Origin: an uncultured Caulobacter sp. | Lineage (GTDB): Bacteria > Pseudomonadota > Alphaproteobacteria > Caulobacterales > Caulobacteraceae | Direction: 5' to 3' | Length of the DNA stretch: 64,000 bases | Assembly (NCBI RefSeq): GCF_947036865.1 | Contig: NZ_CAMQSF010000003.1 | Span: forward strand, 124,001 to 188,000 | Shown: positions 35,490-43,306 of the stretch, one piece after another | Numbering within the stretch: position 1 is the first letter of the stretch | Layout of the letters: each line of letters opens with the position of its first letter | Program-made: the position numbers and the translations under genes | The notes under the pieces: model-generated | Seen by the model: only the letters and a program-made list of their open reading frames with translations | What the model was told of the DNA's origin: nothing | Database searches by the model: none

Positions 35490-36938
35490 CTAGGCCGCGA
35501 ACAGGATGTCGGCGGCGGCGTCGGGGCCGCCCGCCGTCAGACCGGTCACGCCGGCCAGCTTGATCAGGCCATCGCCCGCGTCGACGCCGGGCGCGCCGTC
35601 CTGGTGGAAGATGTAGGTGTCGCTTTCCCACTCGAAGACCGTGTTGCTGTTGGCCGGGGTCTGACTGGCATAGGCGGCGAGCGCCTGGTCGAAGGTGGCG
35701 GCGGCGAAGAAGTTGATCTGCCGCTTGGTTCCCGAACCGGTACCGTCGCCGATGATCTTCAGAAGATCCAAGCCCTTCTGGAAGTCGTCGATCACCGCGA
35801 CGTCGGCGACCTGGCCCCCGGTCAGATGCAGGCCGGCGAACGAACCCAGATAGATCAGGTCATGGCCGGGGCCGGTCGTCAGCTGGCCGTCCAACTGGGA
35901 GATCACGGTGAAGTCGTTGCCCGCGCCCAGATCCACGTGACCGCGCATCGGGCCGGTGTCGATCAGAACGACGTCGTTGCCCGCGCCGGTGAACACGTGG
36001 CGGCCCGCGTCGAGGCCCAGGGCGTCGTTGGACCGCAACACGTCATTGCCGTCGCTGGCGAGAACGTGGGTGTCCTGGCCCGGCGCGGCGGCGGCGTCGA
36101 CATCCCAGTCGTGCGAGAACGGAAGGTTCTCGCTGCCCCGACCTGGCTCACCGGGCAGGCCCGGGTCCAGCGAGCCGCCGGGCGCGCGGTCGCCGCCGCG
36201 GCCGTAGTGCGTCAGGAAGCCGGTCGTCGTCGTCACGGCGCCGTCCACGCCGACATCCGCCAGATAGGCGTGCAGAGCCTCGACATAGGGGCCCTTGTTC
36301 TCCTGCACGGCGACGGCCATCAGCCAGCCCACCATGGCCGCGCGCGTTCCAAGGCCGAACGACCCGTCGCCGCCGATCTCGGCGAAATAGGCGACCCGGG
36401 AATAGGTCCCGCCACGGCCGTCCGGCACCGGCGCGTTGAGGAGGGCCAGGGTGTCGTCCAGCGAGATCTCGACGCCGAACAGCTTCTGATAGGCCTTCTG
36501 AAAGGTGTTGATCGGCGAGCCGCTCTCGCCGTAGGCGGCGACGAAGGCGTCGCGCCCCTCGCCGTACTTGGCGAGATTCACCGCGAAATTGATGTACCGG
36601 TTGGTCGTGTTGAACTTGGCGTAGTAGTCGCTGTTCAGGTTGTTCGGATTGCTCCCCGTCCTGGCGACGAGATAGTCGAGCCCCGTCGTGCTCAGCGACT
36701 GGTCGGTCAGGACTCCGTACGCCATGACCGCCACGTCGGTCGTGGCCTTCACGGTGTCCTGGATCCAGGAGACGGCGCTGGCGTAGGTCCAGCCGTCGCC
36801 GATGCGGCCGTTGCGGCCGGCGTCGATGCCCTGGGCCATCAGATTGAGCTGAGCGGCGACGTCGGTTGGCACGGGAGCGTTCGTCGGCAGGCGGCTGACA
36901 TTGCGATAGATCGCGGTCAGGTTGTCGAGCGTGGGCAA
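35490..36938 (-). CDS. Short RsaA-like S-layer family protein with RTX/type I secretion C-terminus
   Basis: About 482 aa, TTG start with GGAGG 7 nt upstream; no signal peptide. Residues 1-240 resemble the N-terminal LPS-anchoring region of the Caulobacter S-layer protein RsaA: TTGLDYLVARTGSNPNNLNS and TTNRYINFAVNLAKYGEG match its LDFLV...LNDAYYSKF...NRFINFSINLA pattern. A Pro/Gly linker (250-275) leads to four RTX-like Ca sites (GNDVL near 297, GAGND near 318 and 338, GPGHD near 356). The tail WESDTYIFHQ...GDGLIKLAGVTGL matches the RsaA secretion end. RsaA itself is about 1026 aa; the middle is missing. No rsaDEF-type transporter is nearby. Function unknown; probably surface-bound. Confidence 0.85.
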   Translation of the reverse strand: MPTLDNLTAIYRNVSRLPTNAPVPTDVAAQLNLMAQGIDAGRNGRIGDGWTYASAVSWIQDTVKATTDVAVMAYGVLTDQSLSTTGLDYLVARTGSNPNNLNSDYYAKFNTTNRYINFAVNLAKYGEGRDAFVAAYGESGSPINTFQKAYQKLFGVEISLDDTLALLNAPVPDGRGGTYSRVAYFAEIGGDGSFGLGTRAAMVGWLMAVAVQENKGPYVEALHAYLADVGVDGAVTTTTGFLTHYGRGGDRAPGGSLDPGLPGEPGRGSENLPFSHDWDVDAAAAPGQDTHVLASDGNDVLRSNDALGLDAGRHVFTGAGNDVVLIDTGPMRGHVDLGAGNDFTVISQLDGQLTTGPGHDLIYLGSFAGLHLTGGQVADVAVIDDFQKGLDLLKIIGDGTGSGTKRQINFFAAATFDQALAAYASQTPANSNTVFEWESDTYIFHQDGAPGVDAGDGLIKLAGVTGLTAGGPDAAADILFAA

Positions 36939-37139
36939 GGGCCGGCCTCCTCGGCGTATTTCGTAATCTATTGTGCAGTAAAAAATATACATGAACGGCG
37001 TTCGGGCAACCCGGATCTCCGTGAAATCTATGTAATCTTGGCCGTGGCGGCGGGCGCGGGTCCTTCGGGCGAGAAAAGCGGCTTGCGCGCGGTCAAGCGC
37101 GCTCTAAGGTCGCATCAAACATCTGTTTGGGAGGGTGCG
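36939..37139. promoter_or_regulatory. Divergent, locally AT-rich promoter gap
   Basis: Two hundred bases between the mini-RsaA start and serine hydrolase copy 2. The part next to the RsaA-like gene (about 36956-36995) contains TTTCGTAATCTATTGTGCAG and a run AAAAAATATACA, much richer in AT than the surrounding DNA. It should hold both promoters. I see no clear -35/-10 pair or dyad, so this is a positional assignment only. Confidence 0.45.
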
Positions 37140-38450
37140 TTGGCGTATCGTAGGATGCTCGCCGCCGTGGCGGCGGCGACGCTGCTTATCGGCGGTTCGA
37201 CCGGGGCGGAGGCTGCCGCGAAGGCGCCGGCGGTCGCGACCGCGTCGCCCGCCAGCGTCGGCTTCTCGGCCGACGGGCTCAAGAAACTCGACGCCCACAT
37301 GCAGGCGCTGGTCGACACGGGCCATCTGCCCGGCGTGACCACCATGCTGGTGCGCCATGGCAAGGTCGTGAACTTCGAGGTCCACGGCAAGAAGGGCTTC
37401 GACGGCCCGCCGATGACCAAGGACACGGTCTTTCGCATCTATTCGCAGAGCAAGCCGGTCACGGGCGTGGCCATGATGATCCTCTACGAAGAGGGCAAGT
37501 GGAAGCTGGACGACCCGGTCAGCAAGTTCATCCCCGAGCTCGCCTCGCTACGCGTCTTCAAGGGCGTCAATCCCGACGGCTCGTTCGACACCGTCCCCGC
37601 CGACCGGCCGCCGACCATGCGCGAGCTGATGAGCCATTCGGGCGGCTTCGCCTATGGCCTCGTGCCCGACAACCCGATCGACAAGGCCTATGCGCGCGAG
37701 GTGCTGACCGCCCGTTCGCAGCAGGCCTTCATCGACAAGGTCGCGGCGCTGCCGCTGGTGGCCCAGCCGGGCACGCGGTGGAAATATAGCGTCTCGGTCG
37801 ACCTCCAGGGCCTGATCGTCGAGAAACTGTCGGGCATGTCGCTGGGCGACTTCATGCAAAAGCGGATCTTCCAGCCGCTGGGCATGGTCGATACCGGCTT
37901 CTGGCTCCCGGCCGACAAGATGGATCGCCTGGCTTCGCTCTATGCCTGGAGCCCCAAGGACCAGAAGCTGGTCCCGGCGAGCGGCTTCATGGTCCTGGAC
38001 ATCACCAAGCCGCCGGTCATGGCCTCGGGCGGCGGTGGGCTGGTCTCGACCAACGCCGACTACGCCCGCTTCGCCCAGATGCTGCTGAACGGCGGCGAGT
38101 TGGACGGCCATCGCATCCTGAAGCCCGAGACGGTCAAGCTGATGCGCACCAACGTGCTCAGCGACACGATCATGAACGGCGACGTTCCGCCGTTCAACAC
38201 GGCCAAGGGCCGAGGCTTCGGCCTCGACTTCGCGGTGGTGCTGGACAGCGCCAAGGCCGGGCCGTGGGGCGAGGGGACCTATAGCTGGGGCGGCGCGGCC
38301 GGCACCTGGTTCTGGATCGACCCGAAGAACGACCTCTTCTTTCTGGGCATGATCCACATCCTGAACAAGGAAGGCGACCCGGCGATCAGGGCCATCGACT
38401 ACGATAGCGCCAAGTTGGTCTACGGCGCGCTGACGGATCCGCAGAAATAA
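37140..38450 (+). CDS. Serine hydrolase, class C beta-lactamase/esterase family (copy 2)
   Basis: 436-aa exported paralogue of the gene at 34022. TTG start with GGGAGG 5 nt before gives M-AYRRMLAAVAAATLLIGG, a complete signal peptide with a basic N-region; the first ATG five codons later lacks an SD. Active site S102-x-x-K105 in RIYSQSKPVTGV, Tyr motif in WKYSVSVDLQG, third box WGGAAGTWFWIDP. Shared blocks with copy 1 such as PPTMRELM, GFAYGL and RFAQMLLN indicate duplication. Substrate unknown. Confidence 0.9.
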   Translation: MAYRRMLAAVAAATLLIGGSTGAEAAAKAPAVATASPASVGFSADGLKKLDAHMQALVDTGHLPGVTTMLVRHGKVVNFEVHGKKGFDGPPMTKDTVFRIYSQSKPVTGVAMMILYEEGKWKLDDPVSKFIPELASLRVFKGVNPDGSFDTVPADRPPTMRELMSHSGGFAYGLVPDNPIDKAYAREVLTARSQQAFIDKVAALPLVAQPGTRWKYSVSVDLQGLIVEKLSGMSLGDFMQKRIFQPLGMVDTGFWLPADKMDRLASLYAWSPKDQKLVPASGFMVLDITKPPVMASGGGGLVSTNADYARFAQMLLNGGELDGHRILKPETVKLMRTNVLSDTIMNGDVPPFNTAKGRGFGLDFAVVLDSAKAGPWGEGTYSWGGAAGTWFWIDPKNDLFFLGMIHILNKEGDPAIRAIDYDSAKLVYGALTDPQK

Positions 38451-38464
38451 GGTCTCTCCGATTG

Positions 38465-38482
38465 CCCCGGCGAACGCCGGGG
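38465..38482. repeat. Single perfect hairpin CCCCGGCG-AA-CGCCGGGG
   Basis: A perfect 8+2+8 hairpin between serine hydrolase copy 2 and the MDR oxidoreductase. It resembles one arm of the palindrome at 41219-41331 (CCCCGGCGAAGGCCGGGG) and may be a solo arm of the same element. No T-run follows, so it is not a standard terminator. Confidence 0.6.
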
Positions 38483-38514
38483 AAGTCAGGCGAAGCGATG
38501 CAGGGAGGAGCGCC

Positions 38515-39489
38515 ATGAAGGCCGCCGTCTATTACGAGACCGGGGCGCCGGACGTCTTTCGCTACGAGGACGTTCCCGACCCCATCTGCCATCCCCAGGG
38601 CGTGCTGATCCGCGTCGAGGCGGTCAGCATCGAGGGCGGCGACACCCTCAACCGCGGCGGCGGCCAGATGGCCGGCAGTCCGCACATCGTCGGCTACCAG
38701 GCCGCGGGCGAGATCATCGAGGTCGGAGCAGAGGTCTCGCACCTGAAGGCCGGTCAGAAGGTCGTCACCGTGAACGCCTTCGGCTCGCACGCCGCGCTGC
38801 GCGCCGTGCCGGCCCGCAACGCCTGGCCGATCCCCGAGGGGTTCGACATCCAGAAGGCCTCGGCCATCCCGGTGCCGTTCGGCACGGCGCACGAGTGTCT
38901 GTTCGGCGCGGGGCGGCTCAAGGCCGGCGAGACCGTGCTGGTCCAGGCCGGGGCCGGGGCCGTGGGCCTGGCGGCCATCCAGCTGGCCAAGCAGGCCGGC
39001 GCGACCGTGCTGGCCTCGGCCTCCAGCGACGAGCGGCTGGAGCGGCTGAAGCCGTTCGGCATGGATCACGGGATCAACTACCGTCGCGACGACCTCGTCG
39101 AGCGGGTGATGGCGCTGACCGGCGGCAAGGGCGTCGACCTGGTCGTCGACCCGGTCGGCGGGGCGACGCTGCAAGGCAGCCTCGGGGCCTTGGGCTATCG
39201 CGGCCGCGTCTCGCTGGTCGGCAACGCCGGCCGCGAGCCGATGAAGGTCGATGTCAGCTCGCTGATGGGCGGCAACCGCTCGCTGACCGGGGTCTTCCTG
39301 GGGGCCGAGATCATGACCGACCGCATCCACGACATGATCCAGGAGATGATCGACCGCGCGGCCAAGGGCGAGTTGGAGGTCGTCATCGACCGGACCTTCC
39401 CGCTGTCGGAAGCGGCCGCCGCTCACGCCTATATCGAGAGCCGCCAGGCCGTCGGACGGGTGCTGCTGATCCCTGGAGACCAGGCATGA
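38515..39489 (+). CDS. Zinc-independent MDR oxidoreductase (quinone oxidoreductase-like)
   Basis: 324-aa NADPH-dependent medium-chain reductase. N-terminal GroES-like domain from MKAAVYYETGAPDVFRYEDV; Rossmann fold with LVQAGAGAVGLAAIQLAKQA (about residues 142-161) and LVVDPVGGATLQGSLGAL. It lacks the Cys/His zinc ligands of alcohol dehydrogenases, as quinone-oxidoreductase types do. SD CAGGGAGGAG is 6-7 nt before ATG. First of three coupled genes; the stop overlaps the next start (ATGA). Confidence 0.9.
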   Translation: MKAAVYYETGAPDVFRYEDVPDPICHPQGVLIRVEAVSIEGGDTLNRGGGQMAGSPHIVGYQAAGEIIEVGAEVSHLKAGQKVVTVNAFGSHAALRAVPARNAWPIPEGFDIQKASAIPVPFGTAHECLFGAGRLKAGETVLVQAGAGAVGLAAIQLAKQAGATVLASASSDERLERLKPFGMDHGINYRRDDLVERVMALTGGKGVDLVVDPVGGATLQGSLGALGYRGRVSLVGNAGREPMKVDVSSLMGGNRSLTGVFLGAEIMTDRIHDMIQEMIDRAAKGELEVVIDRTFPLSEAAAAHAYIESRQAVGRVLLIPGDQA

Positions 39490-40421
39490 CGAACCGGGTC
39501 CTCGCCCACACCGGCGCCAAGTATCCGATCATCCAGGCCCCGATGGGTTGGATCGCCCGCTATCCGCTGGCCTCGGCCGTGTCGCGGGCCGGCGGGCTCG
39601 GCATCATCGAGACCTCGTCGGGTGAGACCGAGGCGTGCAAGGCCGAGATCGAGAAGATGGCCGCGACGGGCCTGCCGTTCGGGGTGAACCTGCCGATCCT
39701 GTTCCTGCGCGACGAGGCCATGCTGCGCTTCGTCTGCGAGAGCGGCGTCAAGTTCGTGACCACCTCGGCGGGCAGTCCGGCCAAGTTCATCGGCCCGCTG
39801 AAGGACGCCGGCATCGTCGTCTATCACGCCGTGCCCACCGTCGACGCGGCGGTCAAGTGCGTCGAGGCCGGCGTCGATGGCCTGGTGGTCGAGGGCGCCG
39901 AGGGCGGCGGCTTCAAGAACCCGGAGGAGGTCTCGACCCTGGTCCTGCTGCAGGCGATCCGCGCGCGGGTGGACGTGCCGCTGGTCGCGGCCGGCGGCAT
40001 CTGCGACGGGCGCGGGATGGCGGCGGCGTTCGCCCTGGGCGCCGAGGCGATCCAGATGGGCACCCGCTTCGTCAGCTCGGCCGAGAGCCCGGTGCACGAC
40101 AACTACAAGGCCGCCATCACGGGCTCGAAGGAGACCGGCACCTGGGTGCTGAACAAGAAGGCCAGCCCCTGCATCCGCGCGCTCAAGTCCGAGCGCACGC
40201 GCGAGATCCACGAGGCGGGCCTGATGCCGCCCGACGCGCTGAAGGGCATTCTCGGCGTCTATTTCGGCGGCGACATGGAGGCCGCCCCGGCGCTCGCCGG
40301 CCAGACCGTCGGACTGATCGACGAGGTCAAGTCCGCCAAGGCCATCATCGACGAGACCGTCGCGCAATTCCACCAGATCACCGGGCGCCTGGGCGCCCTG
40401 GCCGCCGCTGGCGGCTTCTAG
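39486..40421 (+). CDS. Nitronate monooxygenase/2-nitropropane dioxygenase family flavoprotein
   Basis: 311-aa FMN-dependent TIM-barrel enzyme. PIIQAPMGWIARYPLASAVS is the family N-terminus; VEGAEGGGFKNPEEVSTLVL and PLVAAGGICDGRGMAAAFAL, then GAEAIQMGTRFVSS, form the FMN phosphate site. Members oxidise alkyl nitronates or reduce enoyl/quinone substrates, so the name is a family label. Overlaps the MDR gene and is 12 nt before an SDR gene, implying a three-step oxidoreductive pathway of unknown substrate. Confidence 0.88.
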   Translation: MTNRVLAHTGAKYPIIQAPMGWIARYPLASAVSRAGGLGIIETSSGETEACKAEIEKMAATGLPFGVNLPILFLRDEAMLRFVCESGVKFVTTSAGSPAKFIGPLKDAGIVVYHAVPTVDAAVKCVEAGVDGLVVEGAEGGGFKNPEEVSTLVLLQAIRARVDVPLVAAGGICDGRGMAAAFALGAEAIQMGTRFVSSAESPVHDNYKAAITGSKETGTWVLNKKASPCIRALKSERTREIHEAGLMPPDALKGILGVYFGGDMEAAPALAGQTVGLIDEVKSAKAIIDETVAQFHQITGRLGALAAAGGF

Positions 40422-40433
40422 AGGACCAAGATC

Positions 40434-41201
40434 ATGCAGAACCTGTTTTCGCTCGAAGGCCGCGTCGCGGTGGTCACCGGCGGCTCGCGCGGCATCGGCG
40501 CGATGATCGTCAAGGGCTTCCTGACCCACGGCTGCAAGCGCGTCTACATCACCGCCCGCAAGGCCGCCGCCTGCGACGCCGCCGCCGAGGCGCTGAGCGA
40601 ATATGGCGAGTGCGTCTCGCTGCCGGGCGACATCTCGACGATGGAGGGCATCCAGGGGCTCGCCGAGCGGATCAAGGAACGCGAGAGCAAGCTCGACATC
40701 CTCGTGAACAACGCCGGCGCGGCCTGGGGCGCGGCCTTCGACGAGTTCCCCGAAAGCGGTTGGGACAAGACCGTCGACCTGAACATGAAGACGCCGTTCT
40801 TCTTGACCCAGGCCCTAATCGGCGAGCTGCGCGCGGCGGCCAAGGATCGGGTGGCCAAGGTGATCAACATCGCCTCGATCGACGGCCAGTCGGTCACCCG
40901 CGACGAGACCTATCCCTATGGCGCGTCCAAGGCCGGCCTGCTGCACATGACCAAGCGCATGGCCGTGCGTCTGGCCCCGGAGAACATCGCCGTCAGCTGC
41001 ATCGCGCCCGGCGCCTTCGCCTCGGACATGAACAAGGTCGCCCGCGACCACGCCGACGCGGTGTCCAAGGCCATTCCAGCCGGCCGCATCGGCACGGAAG
41101 AGGACATGGCCGGCGCGGCCATCTATCTGGCCTCGCGGGCGGGAGACTATGTGATGGGCGGGGCGGTGACCGTCGACGGCGGGGTCAGCTTCGCGCGATA
41201 G
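40434..41201 (+). CDS. SDR family oxidoreductase
   Basis: 255-aa classical short-chain dehydrogenase. Cofactor motif VVTGGSRGIGAMIVKGF, NNAG in DILVNNAGAAWGA, catalytic Ser in INIASIDGQS and YxxxK in YPYGASKAGLLHMTKR; the C-terminus ends GAVTVDGGVSFAR. The pattern is close to RhlG-type 3-ketoacyl reductases, though specificity cannot be read. Last gene of the three-gene operon, followed by a palindrome containing a terminator. Confidence 0.9.
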   Translation: MQNLFSLEGRVAVVTGGSRGIGAMIVKGFLTHGCKRVYITARKAAACDAAAEALSEYGECVSLPGDISTMEGIQGLAERIKERESKLDILVNNAGAAWGAAFDEFPESGWDKTVDLNMKTPFFLTQALIGELRAAAKDRVAKVINIASIDGQSVTRDETYPYGASKAGLLHMTKRMAVRLAPENIAVSCIAPGAFASDMNKVARDHADAVSKAIPAGRIGTEEDMAGAAIYLASRAGDYVMGGAVTVDGGVSFAR

Positions 41202-41218
41202 GTCGAGTTCACCCGTTT

Positions 41219-41331
41219 CCCCGGCGAAGGCCGGGGCCCAGATGCAAGAGCGCCCGCATTCCGGACAGGATCGCGGGCGTTTTCGCGTGTGCTTCCCAGC
41301 CATACGATCTGGGTCCCGGCATTCGCCGGGA
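41219..41331. repeat. Long imperfect palindrome with nested terminator
   Basis: The left arm CCCCGGCGAAGGCCGGGGCC and the distal right arm GGGTCCCGGCATTCGCCGGG form the outer element between the convergent SDR and bpt genes. Its structure matches family 2 in plan (each arm with its own hairpin), but the arm sequence differs. A terminator is nested inside the loop region. Confidence 0.7.
41251..41283 (+). terminator. Terminator after the SDR operon
   Basis: A 7-bp perfect stem CGCCCGC/GCGGGCG with a 15-nt loop followed by TTTT on the plus strand, 50 nt after the SDR stop. The large loop makes it moderate in strength. Confidence 0.6.
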
Positions 41332-41348
41332 AGATCGGACTAAAGCAC

Positions 41349-42188
41349 CTATCCCAGCCCCTCGATATCCGCCGGCTCGGCGTCGCTGAGCGGCAGGTCG
41401 CAGGCATCCTTGACGCCGGCGCGGTCGGTGGGCGGACGGGCGCCGCGCTCGCGGGCCGACATCAGCGACCAGCCGCCGGGCTTGAGGATCTCCAGCGGCG
41501 AGAACCGCGCCTTGTAGGCCATCTTCTCGCTGCCCGGCACCCAATAGCCCAGATAGACGTAGGGCAGGCCGCTCTGCTGGGCCTGAACGATGTGGTCCAG
41601 GATGATGAACGAGCCCAGGCTGCGGCGATCCTCGGTCGGGTTGTAGAAGCTGTAGACCAGCGACAGACCATCGGCGAGCACGTCGACCAGTACGCAGGCG
41701 ATCAGATCGCCCGGGCCCCGATCCTGCGACCTGCGGCGATATTCAATGAGGTGCGTGCGGACCGCCGTGTCCTCGACCATGGCCACGTAGTCCGGCCAGG
41801 TCATCTCGGCCATGCCGCCGTCGGCGTGGCGGGCCAGGAGGTAGCGGCGCAGCAGTTCGAACTGTTCCAGCGTCGCCTCGGCCTCGACCAGGTGGCGCTC
41901 GAGATCGCCGTTGCGGTTCAGGACCTTCCGCTCGGAGCGCGAAAGCACATAGTCGATGGCCGGGGCGCGGGCCGACTGGCAGGCGCGACAGGTCTCGCAG
42001 GCCGGGCGATAGGCGATGTTCTGCGAGCGACGGAAGCCGACCTGGGTCAGGCTGTCATTGACCGTCGGGCCGTCGGACAACGGCAGGTGGGCGAAGACCT
42101 TCCGCTCCTCGCGGCCGGGCAGGTACGGGCAAGGCGTGGGCGCCGTCAGGAAGAACCGAAGCTGTCGCGTCGGAAAATGCTGCGTCAC
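41349..42188 (-). CDS. bpt: Aspartate/glutamate leucyltransferase Bpt (N-end rule)
   Basis: Transfers Leu from Leu-tRNA to N-terminal Asp/Glu, marking proteins for ClpAPS. 279 aa. The N-terminal domain contains [20 protein letters not shown] and [20 protein letters not shown] with the conserved cysteines; the GNAT-like C-terminal domain has [19 protein letters not shown] and [19 protein letters not shown]. Eukaryotic-type Ate1 arginyltransferase is a relative, but bacterial Bpt length and motifs fit. Same strand as motB, 102 nt downstream of it. Confidence 0.93.
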   Translation of the reverse strand: MTQHFPTRQLRFFLTAPTPCPYLPGREERKVFAHLPLSDGPTVNDSLTQVGFRRSQNIAYRPACETCRACQSARAPAIDYVLSRSERKVLNRNGDLERHLVEAEATLEQFELLRRYLLARHADGGMAEMTWPDYVAMVEDTAVRTHLIEYRRRSQDRGPGDLIACVLVDVLADGLSLVYSFYNPTEDRRSLGSFIILDHIVQAQQSGLPYVYLGYWVPGSEKMAYKARFSPLEILKPGGWSLMSARERGARPPTDRAGVKDACDLPLSDAEPADIEGLG

Positions 42189-42290
42189 TTTAGGCCCTGT
42201 CCCCTTCAGTCTGTTTCGCCGCCCGTAAGGGGATTAGGGGCCATCACGTTCGGTTGCGCAAGCTTCACGACGCGCTCGCGCGGCGAACGG

Positions 42291-43190
42291 TCACAGGCCG
42301 TCCGGCAGAACCGGCTTTTCCCTCAGCAGCACGATCGAGATGCGTCGGTTGCCCGCCAGAGTCGGGTCGTCGGCGTAGAGCGGTTCGGAATTGGCCTTGC
42401 CGGAGACCTGATAGACCCGATCGTCCGAGACGCCGAACCCGCGCAACACCTGACGCGAGGCGTCGGCGCGCTCGGCCGACAGCGCCCAGTCGCCGTCCTG
42501 CTTCTTGCCATAGGCGTTGGCGCTGGTGTGGCCCGAGATCGTCACGCGGTTGGGCAACTGGTTGATCACCTTGGCCACGGCGCGCAGCAGGACCTTGGCC
42601 CGGTCATTGGGGACCTTGGAGTTCTCCTGGAACATCGCCCGGCCTTCCTGGTCGACCAGTTGGATGCGCAGGCCCTCGGGGGTCTGGTCGATCAGGATCT
42701 GTTTCGACAACTCGGCCAGTTCCGGCATGTCCTGCAGCGACTGGCGCAGCGACTGGGCGGCCGAGGCGAAGGCATCCTGCTCCTTCTTGGCCAGGGCGTC
42801 GCGCAGGGCCTGCTCGCTGGCCGAGTCGAGATTGGCCGAGGTGCTGCTCTGGCCGTCCTTGCTGACATTGTCCGGCGCTTCGGGAGCCATCTGCTGGATG
42901 ACCGACATCTTGCCGTCGGCCTTGGCGCCGTCGTCGCCCAGCGACGTGCCGCCCAGGATGCCGCCCGAACCGCTGGTGGTCGACGAGATCGAGGCCGGGG
43001 CGAAATAGTCGGCGATGCCCTGCTTCTGCTCGGGGCTGGTCGTGTTCAGCAGCCACATCAGCAGGAAGAACGCCATCATCGCCGTCACGAAGTCGGCATA
43101 GGCCACCTTCCAGGCGCCGCCATGGTGCCCATGGCCGCCGCCCTTCTTGATCTTCTTGATGATGATCGGCTGTTCGCTGTTGACCGCCAT
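42291..43190 (-). CDS. motB: Flagellar motor stator protein MotB
   Basis: With MotA forms the proton-driven stator. 299 aa: a basic cytoplasmic head, one membrane helix VAYADFVTAMMAFFLLMWLL with the proton-carrying D33, a plug/linker region, and an OmpA-like peptidoglycan-binding domain (about residues 180-292) with RVTISGHTSANAYGKK and SAERADASRQVLRGFGV. motA is not adjacent. The leader holds a cluster of TTAA sequences that could bind CtrA. Confidence 0.95.
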   Translation of the reverse strand: MAVNSEQPIIIKKIKKGGGHGHHGGAWKVAYADFVTAMMAFFLLMWLLNTTSPEQKQGIADYFAPASISSTTSGSGGILGGTSLGDDGAKADGKMSVIQQMAPEAPDNVSKDGQSSTSANLDSASEQALRDALAKKEQDAFASAAQSLRQSLQDMPELAELSKQILIDQTPEGLRIQLVDQEGRAMFQENSKVPNDRAKVLLRAVAKVINQLPNRVTISGHTSANAYGKKQDGDWALSAERADASRQVLRGFGVSDDRVYQVSGKANSEPLYADDPTLAGNRRISIVLLREKPVLPDGL

Positions 43191-43195
43191 CGTGC

Positions 43196-43242
43196 TTAAG
43201 CCTGCTTAACCTTAAGCCCGCAACCTGCGCGAAGGTCGTTAA
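43196..43242 (-). promoter_or_regulatory. TTAA cluster in the motB leader
   Basis: Four TTAA tetramers (43196, 43206, 43212, 43239) fall within 47 nt in front of motB, in DNA that is otherwise about 67% GC. CtrA recognises TTAA-N7-TTAA. Spacings here are 6, 2 and 23, so no full consensus site is present, but half-sites such as TTAACC occur. Candidate cell-cycle control only. Confidence 0.3.
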
Positions 43243-43306
43243 GATGGGGTTGCCGAGGGCCGCTTCCGGCGCTTAATGCCGGCCTCTTGAATCAGGGAGC
43301 AGCGGC

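Noticed and set aside
36956..36995. AT-rich patch as a scar of horizontal transfer
   Set aside because: It is only about 40 nt, lies where a promoter is expected, and the adjacent gene has normal codon use for the window.
35340..37139. A 600-residue upstream extension of serine hydrolase copy 2 on the plus strand
   Set aside because: It is antisense to the RsaA-like gene, whose two ends match a known protein family; the signal peptide marks the true start.
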